A program made the translations under genes and the position numbers. A model generated the notes under the pieces. The model worked only from the letters and a program-made list of their open reading frames with translations, had not been told where the DNA came from and searched no databases. From an uncultured Pseudomonadota bacterium (GTDB lineage: Bacteria; Pseudomonadota; Gammaproteobacteria; Steroidobacterales; Steroidobacteraceae), in contig CAMLGF010000007.1 in the NCBI GenBank assembly GCA_946479515.1, forward strand, positions 1 through 64,000: 64,000 nt of DNA, given 5' to 3'. Shown here in pieces: positions 27,976 to 37,286 of this stretch. Position 1 is the first letter of the stretch; each line of letters begins with the position of its first letter.

Positions 27976-29421
27976 ATGCCAGTCACATCTTCACGTGTAC
28001 CGGTCACGGTACTCACGGGTTTCCTCGGCTCCGGGAAAACCACGCTGCTGAACCGCATCCTGTCCGAGAACCACGGCAAGCGCATCGCGGTCATCGAGAA
28101 TGAATTCGGCGAGGTCGGCGTCGACAGCGAGCTGGTCATCGGCGCAGAGGAGGAGCTCTTCGAGACCAACAACGGTTGCATCTGCTGCACGGTGCGCGGC
28201 GATCTCATCCGCATCCTCGGCCAGCTGATGAAGCGCCGCGACCGGTTCGACTACATCCTCATCGAGACCACGGGCATGGCGGACCCCGGGCCGGTGGCGC
28301 AGACCTTCTTCCTCGACGACGAACTCAAGAACCAGTTCCAGCTCGATGCCATCGTCACGATGGTGGACGCCAGGCATTTCGAGCAGCACTTGGACGAGCT
28401 CGACGAGCCCGCCGAACAGGTGGCGTTCGCGGATCTCGTGCTGCTCAACAAGACCGACCTCGTGGACGAGGCGACGCTGGAACGCGTCGAGAGCCGCATC
28501 CGCGGCATCAACGGCTCCGCGAAGATCCTGCGCACGAGGAACGCGGACGCGCCCATCGACCAGGTGCTGAACGTCGGCGCGTTCGACCTGCAGCGCGCCT
28601 TGTCCGTCGACAGCGCCTTTCTCGAGCCGGAGTATCCGTTCGAGTGGGCCGGCGCCTGGACGCTGCCGCCCGGCGACTATCTACTGAAGACGGCCGGCGA
28701 ACACGACCATCATGCCCACGAGCATGCGCACCCTGAACAGGGCCACGAAGAGGAGAGCGGGCAGCATGCGCACCCTCGCCACGGGCACGATGGCGACGGA
28801 CATGATCACGCGCATGACCGGCTGTCGCTGGTGCTGCTGCCGCTCGCCTCGGCCGACGCGGACAGCCTGGCGTCGGCCATCGAGCCGGCAGTGCGGGCTT
28901 TCTCGGAACAGCCGGTCGACGTGCGCTGTCATGGTTCACTCGGGCCGTCGCCGGCGCACTACGCGCTGGATCTGTCGCACCCGGGAGCGGATTTCACGCT
29001 CCGGATCGCGAAGCCTGGGGCCTACGCGCTGTTCTGCGAACACCATCCGCGCGAGTTCGGCCTGCACCTGCAGGGCCAGGATGCCGCCGCCGAGCGCAGG
29101 TTCGCGTCGCATCATCACCAGGATGACATCAGCTCCATCGGCATCAGCGACCCGCGCCCGCTCGATCCCGCCAGGCTCAACCAGTGGCTGGAATATCTGC
29201 TGAAGACGCGCGGCCAGGACATCTTCCGCATGAAGGGCGTACTCAACATCAAGGGCGAGGATCGCCGCCACGTGTTTCATGGCGTGCACATGATGTTCGA
29301 CGCGCAGGCGGAGCGGCCCTGGGGCGATGCAGCGCGCGCCAATCACCTGGTCTTCATCGGCCGCGGCCTGGACCGCGCGGAATTCGAAGCCGGCTTCGAA
29401 TCTGCGGTCGCGCGGCCGTGA
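27976..29421 (+). CDS. COG0523 (CobW/ZNG1-like) GTPase metallochaperone
   Basis: G3E-family P-loop GTPase of 481 residues. The P-loop is GFLGSGKTT (G15-T23), the metal site CxCC is C68-I-C70-C71 in NNGCICCTVRGD, and NKTD is visible in VLLNKTDLV. A His-rich segment of about 45 residues (about 240-285, with repeated HxH and HAH) separates the GTPase from the C-terminal CobW_C domain. The family delivers or manages metal, often zinc, for client enzymes. TAAAAT at 27961-27966 lies 9 bases before the ATG; I find no convincing Zur box. A WD40 gene and an unknown gene follow with overlapping stops. Confidence 0.9.
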   Translation: MPVTSSRVPVTVLTGFLGSGKTTLLNRILSENHGKRIAVIENEFGEVGVDSELVIGAEEELFETNNGCICCTVRGDLIRILGQLMKRRDRFDYILIETTGMADPGPVAQTFFLDDELKNQFQLDAIVTMVDARHFEQHLDELDEPAEQVAFADLVLLNKTDLVDEATLERVESRIRGINGSAKILRTRNADAPIDQVLNVGAFDLQRALSVDSAFLEPEYPFEWAGAWTLPPGDYLLKTAGEHDHHAHEHAHPEQGHEEESGQHAHPRHGHDGDGHDHAHDRLSLVLLPLASADADSLASAIEPAVRAFSEQPVDVRCHGSLGPSPAHYALDLSHPGADFTLRIAKPGAYALFCEHHPREFGLHLQGQDAAAERRFASHHHQDDISSIGISDPRPLDPARLNQWLEYLLKTRGQDIFRMKGVLNIKGEDRRHVFHGVHMMFDAQAERPWGDAARANHLVFIGRGLDRAEFEAGFESAVARP

Positions 29422-29435
29422 CCCCGGACAGGCGC

Positions 29436-30473
29436 ATGCCGAAACAGTCCCTGTCGTTCGCGCTGGAGCCGCGTGCCACGGCGGCTTGCGACGATTACGT
29501 CGTCGATTGCGCCTGGTCGCCCGATGGCCGCGCGCTGGCCGTGGCCGGCGGCGAGGGCAAGGTGGCGCTGGCGCGCCTCGATGGCGGCTCACTGACGATC
29601 GATGCCGTGGGCGAACACCTGCTCGGCACGTTGGCCGTGGGATGGCGCCCGCACGCCAGGTCTTTTGCCACTTCCGGCCAGGACGGCGCCGTCGCGCTCT
29701 GGGATGGCGACACCGGCAAACTCCTCAGGCGATGGAAGCCCGCGCCGACTCCCACGCAGGCATTGGTGTATTCACCGACCGGCGAGCTGCTCGCCACCGC
29801 GGCCGGCAAGATCGTCACGCTGTGGTCGGCGGAGGGCGAGAAGATCCACGCATTCGGCGCCGCGTCGAGCACGGCCGTGGCGCTGGCCTTCGACAAGCCG
29901 GGCACCGATCTCGGCGTCGCGCTCAATGGCGAGATCGTCGTGCACCGCATCGAAATGTCCCGCTACGAAACACGGCGGTACAAATGGCCGGCGGCCTGCC
30001 TGACGGTAAACTTCAGCGGCAATGGCCGGTTTCTCGCCAGCGGCATGGCGGACGGCACCTTGCATTTCTGGAACAGGTCGACGGGCAAGGACTCGCAGAT
30101 GCGCGGCTACGACGGCAAGCTCGAGCTCGTCGGCTGGAGCGCCGACTCTCGCTACCTGGCATCGTGCACCGGCCACGAGCTGGTGCTCTGGGATTTCGGC
30201 GGCCGCGGCCCCGAGGGTACGCGGCCCGTCGTCCTGAGTGGACACACCGAGCGTGTCGATGCCTTTGCCTGGCAGCCGGGCGGCGACTACCTGGCGAGCG
30301 GCGGCCGCGACTGGCGCATCGCGCTCTGGCGGCCGTCGAAGACGCGCGAGGCCATCGACGTGCAACTGACGGATTCCGAAGTGTCGGCGCTGCGCTGGTC
30401 GGCGGACGGAAAATTCCTGGCCGCGGGCGAGAAGAACGGCCGCCTCACGCTGTACGAGCTGGTGGCGCGATGA
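29436..30473 (+). CDS. WD40-repeat protein
   Basis: A 345-residue beta-propeller protein with about seven WD40-type repeats. Examples are VVDCAWSPDGRALAVAGGEG, then SFATSGQDGAVALWDGDTGK, FLASGMADGTLHFWNRSTGK and YLASGGRDWRIALWRPSK. No signal peptide is seen, so it is probably a cytoplasmic scaffold. The start is ATG 29436; an alternative GTG at 29418 overlaps the GTPase stop (GTGA) and would couple translation. WD40 genes beside COG0523 GTPases recur in proteobacteria, and I infer a shared job in metal delivery. The next gene overlaps its stop. Confidence 0.85.
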   Translation: MPKQSLSFALEPRATAACDDYVVDCAWSPDGRALAVAGGEGKVALARLDGGSLTIDAVGEHLLGTLAVGWRPHARSFATSGQDGAVALWDGDTGKLLRRWKPAPTPTQALVYSPTGELLATAAGKIVTLWSAEGEKIHAFGAASSTAVALAFDKPGTDLGVALNGEIVVHRIEMSRYETRRYKWPAACLTVNFSGNGRFLASGMADGTLHFWNRSTGKDSQMRGYDGKLELVGWSADSRYLASCTGHELVLWDFGGRGPEGTRPVVLSGHTERVDAFAWQPGGDYLASGGRDWRIALWRPSKTREAIDVQLTDSEVSALRWSADGKFLAAGEKNGRLTLYELVAR

Positions 30474-31048
30474 ACGTCGAACTGCGCGATCTCGCGCCCG
30501 ATGAGCGCACACGCGTGCAGCAGCGTTTCGAAACCCTCGCCTCCCTGAGGTTCGCGCCCTCGCCCAGGCGACCGCGCCAGGAGCTGTGGTGGCCCAAGGC
30601 GCCGCTCGATGCGCGCGCGTTTCCGCAAGGCATCCATCCGCCCGTCGGCGATGACCCCTTCAACGAGTCCGCCCGGCTGCTGGGCTTTCTCACCGGCGTC
30701 TGCGGCGCGGAATTCTACGTCGCGAACCTGAGCGCGCCCAAGCCGCAGTTCCGGCACACGGGCAGGCTGGACGCGGCGCTGGCGCTGTGGATACGCGCCC
30801 GGCTGGTGTCCAATCCCACCTGCCTGCTGGCGTCCGCGAAAGACGTGCTCCTCATAATGGATTCGCAGATGCACTACTCGGTGCTCGGCGCTCCGCCCGA
30901 GGTCATCGATCTCTTCGAGAAACGCTTCGGGGGCGCAGAGACCCTGCGCCACACGGTCACAGAATACGTGGAACAGATGCGCGTGGGCTCTGGCCTCGAA
31001 GACCTCAGGTGGGCCAAGGACTATCTACTGAAATGGTCCGGGTGGTAG
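30470..31048 (+). CDS. unknown protein linked to COG0523/WD40 genes (192 aa)
   Basis: A 192-residue soluble protein I do not recognise. The ATG overlaps the WD40 stop (ATGA at 30470-30473), so it belongs to the same transcript as the GTPase and WD40 genes. Features are an N-terminal helix (DLAPDERTRVQQRFETLASL), a Pro-rich part (FPQGIHPPVGDDPFNESARL), a block LLIMDSQMHYSVLGAPPEVIDL and an aromatic C-terminus (AKDYLLKWSGW). There is no His/Cys cluster that would bind metal on its own. Context suggests a role in metal handling or as a client of the GTPase, which is inference. Confidence 0.7.
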   Translation: MNVELRDLAPDERTRVQQRFETLASLRFAPSPRRPRQELWWPKAPLDARAFPQGIHPPVGDDPFNESARLLGFLTGVCGAEFYVANLSAPKPQFRHTGRLDAALALWIRARLVSNPTCLLASAKDVLLIMDSQMHYSVLGAPPEVIDLFEKRFGGAETLRHTVTEYVEQMRVGSGLEDLRWAKDYLLKWSGW

Positions 31049-31089
31049 CGTCCGGACGGCGGGCCGCCGTGCCGCCTCACGGACCCTGA

Positions 31090-32244
31090 CTACTGGATCG
31101 TGCCGGCGCTGGGCAGCGCGGTCTCCACGGCATCGCGCCGTCGGGCGCTCACCACCGCCTGGTAGCGGGTCATCAAGCCCTGCAGCGCGCGTGTCCAGCT
31201 GTAGTTGGATTCCACGTGGCGGCGCGCAGCCACGCCCATGACGTCGAAATCCCTGGCGAAGAGCGTCACGATCGCGCCGGACAGGTTCGCCGCCATCGCC
31301 TCCGGGTCCGCGGCCGCGTCGGCCAGCACGCCGGCGGATTCATCGACCAGCTCCGGCAGTGCGCCCGCGCGCATGGCCACGACCGGCCGTCCGCAGGCCA
31401 TGGCTTCCAGAACCACCAGGCCGAAGGTCTCGTGCACGCCGGCATGCACGAAAGCATCGACCGAGGCGAGGTAGCTCGCGAGCTGGCGGTTGTCGCGGCA
31501 GTACGGGATGCGCGTGACATTGCCTTCGCGCCGCGCCTCGTCACCGCCGATGAGCAGCAGGTGATAGCGATCGCCGAGCCTGCGCAGCGCATCGAGCAAC
31601 ACCGGAATGTTCTTCTCGGCGGAGAAGCGACCGGCGTAGGCAAGCAGCCGCGTGCCACGCGGCAGGCCGAGCTCGCCGATCAGATCGCGCCCGCGGCGCT
31701 GCGGATGAAAGGTGTCCACGTCCACGCCCAGCGGCTGGCAGGTGGCATGCGTCACGCCGATGCTGTGCAGGTAGTCGCAGGTGTGGCGGCTCGGCGCCAG
31801 CACGATCTCGCAACGCTCATAGGTGCGGCGCACATACCATTCGATCAGGCGTTGTACCGCCGGGCCGAGGCGCCGTCCCGCGAGCTGCGGAAAGTTCGAA
31901 TGATAGAAGGCGATGAGCGGAATGCCGCGGCGGCGCGCGACGCGCGCTGCCGCCCAGGCCGGATGGAAGGCATCGCCAACCTCGATGAGATCCGGCTCCA
32001 GCGCGTCGATGGCGCGCGACCAGCGCAGGGGATTCAGCGGCAGGCGGTAGTTGAAGGCGCCGGGAACCCGGCCGCCGGCCACCGTGGAGATGTCGCCCGG
32101 CGCATGCGATGGTGATTCGCCGGGCACCACCAGACTGTGCCGCCAGTTGGTGTGCTCGCGCATCCACTCGTGCTTGGCGAGCAGATATCGCTTCACGCCA
32201 CCGCTGGTGGGCGAGAAGAACAGGGTTGCGTCGACGACGTGCAT
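31090..32244 (-). CDS. Glycosyltransferase family 4 protein
   Basis: Retaining GT-B glycosyltransferase of 384 residues. The N-terminal domain opens with MHVVDATLFFSPTSGGVKRY, the Gly-rich loop typical of GT4. The C-terminal domain has the nucleotide-sugar site AYAGRFSAEKNIPVLLDAL and the EX7E motif in HETFGLVVLEAMACGRP. Donor and acceptor are unknown; close relatives act in capsule or glycolipid synthesis, or in alpha-mannosyl transfer to lipids. A GAAG ribosome binding site lies before the ATG. It stands alone, convergent with the unknown gene at 30470 and divergent from the M20 amidohydrolase. Confidence 0.88.
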   Translation of the reverse strand: MHVVDATLFFSPTSGGVKRYLLAKHEWMREHTNWRHSLVVPGESPSHAPGDISTVAGGRVPGAFNYRLPLNPLRWSRAIDALEPDLIEVGDAFHPAWAAARVARRRGIPLIAFYHSNFPQLAGRRLGPAVQRLIEWYVRRTYERCEIVLAPSRHTCDYLHSIGVTHATCQPLGVDVDTFHPQRRGRDLIGELGLPRGTRLLAYAGRFSAEKNIPVLLDALRRLGDRYHLLLIGGDEARREGNVTRIPYCRDNRQLASYLASVDAFVHAGVHETFGLVVLEAMACGRPVVAMRAGALPELVDESAGVLADAAADPEAMAANLSGAIVTLFARDFDVMGVAARRHVESNYSWTRALQGLMTRYQAVVSARRRDAVETALPSAGTIQ

Positions 32245-32319
32245 GCGTGCTTCTTCGGGCAGTTCGTTAGTATCCGGACGTTGCAGGACTGCGACCAGTC
32301 AGCGCAGACTGGGTTCCCT

Positions 32320-33642
32320 ATGTCGAACTCCACCTACAAGTCGCCTCCATGGGTGGCGCCGGTCGCGATCCTGGTTTCATTGATCTTGTTCGATACGGCG
32401 AAAGCCGCCGACAAGGAGTCGGCGACCGACACGGCCATCGCGGCCGTGAGCGGAAAGGTAATCTCCTGGCGCCGGGATTTCCACCAGAACCCGGAGCTTT
32501 CCAATCGCGAGTCGCGCACCTCCAGAATCGTCGCGGAGCATCTGCGTAAACTCGGCCTCGAAGTGGAAACCGGCATTGCGAAGACGGGTGTGGTCGCGCT
32601 GCTCAGGAGCGGACGGCCCGGTCCCACCGTCGCGTTGCGCGCGGACATGGATGCGCTGCCGGTGGTGGAGCGCACCGACGTGCCGTTCCGTTCCACCGTC
32701 AAAGCTAACTACCGTGGCGAGGAGGTCGGGGTGATGCACGCCTGCGGCCATGACGCGCATACCGCGGTGCTCATGGGCGTGGCGGAAGTGCTGGCGAAAG
32801 GCAAGTCGCGGCTGCACGGTAACGTGCTGTTCGTGTTCCAGCCGGCCGAGGAGGGCGCGCCTGCGGGTGAAACGGGTGGCGCCTCCGACATGGTGAAGGC
32901 CGGCATCTTCGAGAAATACCGGCCCGACGTGGTCATCGGTTCGCACGCCTGGTCGAGCATGAACACAGGTGACATCGGTTATCGCTCCGGACCGCTGATG
33001 GCCGACTCGAACATTTGGCGCATCGTGGTGCAGGGCCGGCAGTCGCACGGGTCACGCCCCTGGAATGGCGTGGACCCCATCCTGGTGGCCGCGCAGATCG
33101 TGACGTCGCTCAACACCATCGTCTCGCGCCAGGTGGACATCACCGACCATCCCGCGGTCGTCTCGGTGGGCATCATCGAGGGCGGCGTGCGCAACAACAT
33201 CATTCCCGAGCGCGCCGAGATGATCGGCACGCTGCGCACTTTCACGCCCGACCAGAAGGCGAAAATCGTCGCCAGCATGCAGCGCATGGCGGAGAACATC
33301 GCCACGGCTTCCGGTGCCACCGCCACGTTCGAGCTCGACCCGTACTCGAACCCGGTGGTGGTCAACGAGCCCGCGCTAACGGACCGGTTGTTGCCGGCAC
33401 TGCGGCGCATCGTCGGCAAGGACCACGTGAAAGAAGTGCCCCTGGTGACCGGCTCCGAGGATTTCGCCTACTTTGCGCAGCAGGTGCCGAGCTTCTTCTT
33501 TTTCTACGGCGTGACCCCCCGCGAGCGCGACCCTGCGACGGCGCCTTCCAATCATTCGCCGGAATTCTTCCTCGACGAGGCGGCGCTGCCGATCGCCGTG
33601 CGGGCGATGACTGCCGCCGCCACCGACTACCTGGCCAATTAG
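32320..33642 (+). CDS. Exported M20 family amidohydrolase
   Basis: Zn-dependent M20/ArgE-type amidohydrolase of 440 residues, with similarity to hippurate/indole-acetyl amino acid hydrolases. A signal peptide or anchor is seen at about residues 11-30 (WVAPVAILVSLILFDTAKAA). Metal ligands and catalytic residues appear in ALRADMDALPV, then MHACGHDAHTAVLMG, FQPAEEGAPAG and TGSEDFAYFAQQVP. The dimerisation domain (about 205-320) begins near RIVVQGRQSHGSRPWNGVDP. It would split N-acyl amino acids in the periplasm; the precise substrate is not determinable. Its start is the ATG at 32320; the frame continues upstream without homology. Confidence 0.9.
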   Translation: MSNSTYKSPPWVAPVAILVSLILFDTAKAADKESATDTAIAAVSGKVISWRRDFHQNPELSNRESRTSRIVAEHLRKLGLEVETGIAKTGVVALLRSGRPGPTVALRADMDALPVVERTDVPFRSTVKANYRGEEVGVMHACGHDAHTAVLMGVAEVLAKGKSRLHGNVLFVFQPAEEGAPAGETGGASDMVKAGIFEKYRPDVVIGSHAWSSMNTGDIGYRSGPLMADSNIWRIVVQGRQSHGSRPWNGVDPILVAAQIVTSLNTIVSRQVDITDHPAVVSVGIIEGGVRNNIIPERAEMIGTLRTFTPDQKAKIVASMQRMAENIATASGATATFELDPYSNPVVVNEPALTDRLLPALRRIVGKDHVKEVPLVTGSEDFAYFAQQVPSFFFFYGVTPRERDPATAPSNHSPEFFLDEAALPIAVRAMTAAATDYLAN

Positions 33643-33655
33643 CCCGCCGCCGGCC

Positions 33656-35794
33656 TCAGGCCAGCTGCGCGCCGATTGGCAGTCTGCGGATGCGCCTTCC
33701 GGTCACGGCATGGATCGCGCCGGCCACCGCGGGCGCGATCGGCGGCGTGCCGGGCTCGCCGGCACCGCCCATGCGCTCGCCACTGTTGACGATGGTCACG
33801 TGGATCCGCGGCGCCTCGTCGATGCGCAGCATCGGGTAGTCGTGGAAGTTGCTCTGGTCCACCTTGCCGCCGGTGATCGTGATCTCGCCATGGAGTGCGG
33901 CGGTGAGCCCGAAGTTGATGGCGCTCTCCATCTGCGCCTTCACGCCCTCCGGGTGCACCGCGAAGCCGCAGTCGATGGCGCACCAGACGTCGTGCACGCG
34001 TACCCGGCCGCGTTCCACCGATACCTCGGCAACCTGGGCCACGATGCTGCCGAAGGATTCGTGGACGGCCACGCCGCGGCCCCGGCCCGAAGCCGGCGGA
34101 GTCGACCAGCCGCTGGCGCCGGCAACGGCATCCAGCACCGCGAGGTGCCGCGGCTTGCCGGCCAGCAGTCGGCGACGCAGCGCGAGCGGATCCTGGCCAC
34201 CGAGAGCGGCGAGTTCGTCGATGGCGCAATTCACCGTGAAGCCTGTGTGCGAGTGCCCCACCGAACGCCACCACAACACCGGCACGGGGCCCTGAGCGTC
34301 GTGCACGTCCACCAGCAGGTCGGGCACGTCGTAGATCATGTCCGCAGCGCCTTCCGCGCTCGATGGGTCGTAGGCCTGACCCTTGGGAATGAAGGCGTCC
34401 GTCCAGCCGCCGCGCAGCACGCCCTGGCTCACGATGGTCTGCTGCCAGGCCACGGGCATGCCCGCCGCGTCCACGCCAGCGCGCACGCGCGACACCACGA
34501 AGGGCCGGTAGCTCAGGCCGCGCACGTCGTCTTCCCGGGTCCAGGTGACCAGCACGGGCTTGCCGATCGCCTTCGATGCCTGCGCCGCCTCCACGGCCAC
34601 CTCGGAAAAGCGCTGTGCGCGTCGGCCGAAGCCGCCGCCGAGAAACTGGCTGTGCACCACCACCGTCGCCGGCTTCAGGCCGAGCGCCTGCGCCACCGCA
34701 TCGCGATCCGGACCCTGCATCTGTGTGCCGAGATACAGATCGCAGCCATCGGCGCGCGCGTCGGCCAGGCAATTCAGCGGCTCCATCGGCGCGTGCGCGA
34801 GATACGGCAGCTCGTACTGCACGTCGAAGCTCTTCGCGGCACCGCGCAGCGCGGCCAGCGCATCACCCCTGCGGCCGGCGATCGCCCCAGGCACGCCGCA
34901 CAGCTGCTGATATTCCCTGCGCAGCGCCTCGGTGGAGAAATGTTTGTCAGGGCTGTCGCTCCACTCGATGACCAGCGCTTCGCGGCCGCGCATGGCGGCC
35001 CAGGTGTTGGCGGCGTACACGGCCACGCCACCGGGAATCGGCCTGACGTCGACGACGTCACGCACGGCGCGCGCGGCCGTATCGTCGAGCTTCAGCATTT
35101 TCGCGCCGATCACCGGCGGGCGGGCGACCACCGCGAACCACATGCCCGGCAGGCGCGCATCGAGGCCGAATCTGGCGCTGCCGTCAGTCTTGATGGGCGT
35201 ATCGAGCCGCTTCTGCGGCTTTCCCAGGTAACGAAACGCCGCCGGATCCTTGAGCGTCACGGTCTCGGGCACGGGCAGCTTCGCGGCGGCATCGGCCAGC
35301 TCGCCGTACGAGAGCGATCGCGAGCCGTGGAACACCCGGCCGTTCTCGGTACGCAGCTCAGTCACTGCCACCGCCCAGCGTTGCGCCGCCGCGCCCAGCA
35401 GCATGGCGCGCGCCCGCGCGCCGGCCTCACGCAGTTGCGGATACGTCGTGCTGGTGCTCATGCTGCCGCCGGTGAACTGCAGCGGCATGAACGGCACGTT
35501 GAACGCAGGATCCGCGCCCGCGAGTTCCACCCGCACCCGGTTCGGATCCACGTCCAATTCCTCGGCAGCCACCATGGCCATGCCGGTGTAGACGCCCTGG
35601 CCCATCTCGGCCTTGCCGATGATGACTGTGACCGCGTCGTCGGGCGCGACGCGCAGGAAAGCATGCGGTTGCAGCGCGGCGCCTGCGGACCTGCCGAACC
35701 TGCTCTCGGCGAAGTGGATGCCGAGATACAGGCCGCCACCGACCACGGCGCCGGCGATCAGGAAATTGCGGCGGGAAGTTGCGGGTGTGCTCAT
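33656..35794 (-). CDS. Molybdopterin oxidase large subunit (IorB-like), Tat-exported
   Basis: Large subunit of the xanthine dehydrogenase family, of the isoquinoline 1-oxidoreductase beta (IorB) or aldehyde-oxidase type, 712 residues. The N-terminus carries a Tat signal (RRNFLIAGAVVGGG). Moco-binding segments appear as GKAEMGQGVYTGMAMVAAEE, then GTQMQGPDRDAVAQALGL and SQFLGGGFGRRAQRFSEVAV. The C-terminal active-site region is GERMGGAGEPGTPPIAPAVAG with the catalytic Glu. GAGG precedes the ATG at 35794. The usual partner, a small 2Fe-2S subunit, is not in the window. Substrate unknown; aldehydes or N-heterocycles are typical. Confidence 0.9.
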   Translation of the reverse strand: MSTPATSRRNFLIAGAVVGGGLYLGIHFAESRFGRSAGAALQPHAFLRVAPDDAVTVIIGKAEMGQGVYTGMAMVAAEELDVDPNRVRVELAGADPAFNVPFMPLQFTGGSMSTSTTYPQLREAGARARAMLLGAAAQRWAVAVTELRTENGRVFHGSRSLSYGELADAAAKLPVPETVTLKDPAAFRYLGKPQKRLDTPIKTDGSARFGLDARLPGMWFAVVARPPVIGAKMLKLDDTAARAVRDVVDVRPIPGGVAVYAANTWAAMRGREALVIEWSDSPDKHFSTEALRREYQQLCGVPGAIAGRRGDALAALRGAAKSFDVQYELPYLAHAPMEPLNCLADARADGCDLYLGTQMQGPDRDAVAQALGLKPATVVVHSQFLGGGFGRRAQRFSEVAVEAAQASKAIGKPVLVTWTREDDVRGLSYRPFVVSRVRAGVDAAGMPVAWQQTIVSQGVLRGGWTDAFIPKGQAYDPSSAEGAADMIYDVPDLLVDVHDAQGPVPVLWWRSVGHSHTGFTVNCAIDELAALGGQDPLALRRRLLAGKPRHLAVLDAVAGASGWSTPPASGRGRGVAVHESFGSIVAQVAEVSVERGRVRVHDVWCAIDCGFAVHPEGVKAQMESAINFGLTAALHGEITITGGKVDQSNFHDYPMLRIDEAPRIHVTIVNSGERMGGAGEPGTPPIAPAVAGAIHAVTGRRIRRLPIGAQLA

Positions 35795-35836
35795 GGGACC
35801 TCGCGGCTGGAGAGCCGATGTTAATGTAGCGGCCGC

Positions 35837-37267
35837 ATGCAGTTGGAATTCTTTGGAGCGGCCGGCGAGGTCACCGGTTCCTGTCACATCGTGCGCGCCG
35901 GTGACGCGCAGCTGCTGCTGGACTGCGGCATGGTGCAGGGCGGCCGTGATGCGCCCGCGCGCAACCGCGAGCCGTTTCCATTTGACGCCGCGCGCATCGA
36001 CGCGGTGGTGCTGAGTCACGCGCACATCGATCACTGCGGTCGCCTGCCGCTGCTGGTGAAGCGCGGCTATCGCGGACCTATCTACACCAACAGGGCCTGC
36101 GCCGACCTGATGGCCATCCTGCTCGAGGACTCGGCCGACCTGCTGGCCCGCGAGACCGAGCGCGCCAACCGGGATGTGCCGCGCGAGCGGCGCGCGGAAC
36201 CGCTGTTCGGCCAGGCGGACGTCGCGCACACGCTGCGCCTGGTCGAGCCCATCGGCTACGACACCGCGGTGCAGGTGCTGCCCGGCATCGAGGCATGCGT
36301 GCGCGACGCCGGGCACATCCTCGGCTCGTCCAGCGTCGAGCTCACCGTGAGCGAGGGCGAGGCCAGCCGACGGATCGTCTTCTCCGGCGACCTCGGCCAG
36401 TACGACACGCCCATCCTCAAGGACCCCTGGCGCTTCGCGTCTGCGGACCTGGTGCTCATGGAGAGCACATATGGCGACCGCCTGCACCGCCGTCTCGACG
36501 ACACCGAGCGCGAGCTCGGCGGCATCCTGGCGCAGGCGGCGCGCGACGGCGGCAACGTGCTCATTCCTGCCTTCGCGATCGGCCGCAGCCAGGAGATACT
36601 CTATCTACTCGCGCGGCACTACGGCGACTGGCACCTGGATCGCTGGAAGGTGTTCCTGGACAGCCCCATGGCCATCGCCGCCAGCCGCGTGTACTGGAAG
36701 CACCACGACCGTTACGACGAGGAGGCCGCGAGATTGCGCGCGAGCTTTCGCGGCATGCCGCCGCTGCCCAATCTCGTTACCTGCGAATCGCCGGACGAGT
36801 CGCGCGCCATCAACCGCGTGCGCAGCGGCGCCATCATCATCGCCGGCAGCGGCATGGCCAACGGCGGGCGCATCCTGCACCACCTGCGGCACAACCTCGA
36901 GAGGCCCGAATGCCACGTGATCATCGCCGGGTTCCAGGCGCCGGGCACGCTGGGCCGCCGGCTGGTGGACCGCGAACCGGAGGTATTCATCCACGGAACC
37001 CGGGTGCGCTGCGCGTCTCAGGTACACACATTGGGCGGACTCTCGGCACATGGCGATCAGGCGGACCTCCTGCGCTGGTATGACAGCTTCACACCTCGGC
37101 CTCCGGTGTATCTGGTGCACGGCGAAGCCGCGCCCGCCGAGGCGCTCGCGGCCAGGCTGCGCGAGCGCGGGGCGCAAGCGGATGTCGCTCGGCCTGGTCT
37201 GGTGGTCGACCTGGCGAAATTGCCGGCGCTCGCGCGACACCAGCGCCTAGACTGGAACCCCGACTGA
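35837..37267 (+). CDS. Beta-CASP metallo-beta-lactamase RNase-like protein
   Basis: A 476-residue protein of the MBL-fold RNA metabolism family (YSH1/CPSF-73-like). Zn ligands are seen in H61-A-H63-I-D65-H66 (VVLSHAHIDHCGRLP), in RDAGHILGSSS and in FSGDLG. The beta-CASP domain (about 205-390) contains MESTYGDRLHRR, FAIGRSQEILYLLA and IIAGSGMANGGRILHHL, and motif C is GGLSAHGDQADLLRW. Family members are endo- or exoribonucleases. It is a lone plus-strand gene; TAATGT at 35822-35827 lies 9 bases before the ATG. The bacterial homologues' targets are not well known. Confidence 0.88.
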   Translation: MQLEFFGAAGEVTGSCHIVRAGDAQLLLDCGMVQGGRDAPARNREPFPFDAARIDAVVLSHAHIDHCGRLPLLVKRGYRGPIYTNRACADLMAILLEDSADLLARETERANRDVPRERRAEPLFGQADVAHTLRLVEPIGYDTAVQVLPGIEACVRDAGHILGSSSVELTVSEGEASRRIVFSGDLGQYDTPILKDPWRFASADLVLMESTYGDRLHRRLDDTERELGGILAQAARDGGNVLIPAFAIGRSQEILYLLARHYGDWHLDRWKVFLDSPMAIAASRVYWKHHDRYDEEAARLRASFRGMPPLPNLVTCESPDESRAINRVRSGAIIIAGSGMANGGRILHHLRHNLERPECHVIIAGFQAPGTLGRRLVDREPEVFIHGTRVRCASQVHTLGGLSAHGDQADLLRWYDSFTPRPPVYLVHGEAAPAEALAARLRERGAQADVARPGLVVDLAKLPALARHQRLDWNPD

Positions 37268-37286
37268 TGGCACCGATTCGAACCTC

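Noticed and set aside
28690..28820. Tandem repeat DNA in the GTPase gene
   Set aside because: The apparent repeat is the His-rich coding segment (CAC/CAT codons with Glu and Gly), which is a family feature and not a repeat array.
33710..35824. 704-codon plus-strand frame opposite the IorB-like gene
   Set aside because: Antisense shadow; low-complexity His/Arg/Ala composition and no start signal, while the minus strand has clear molybdopterin oxidase motifs and a Tat signal.
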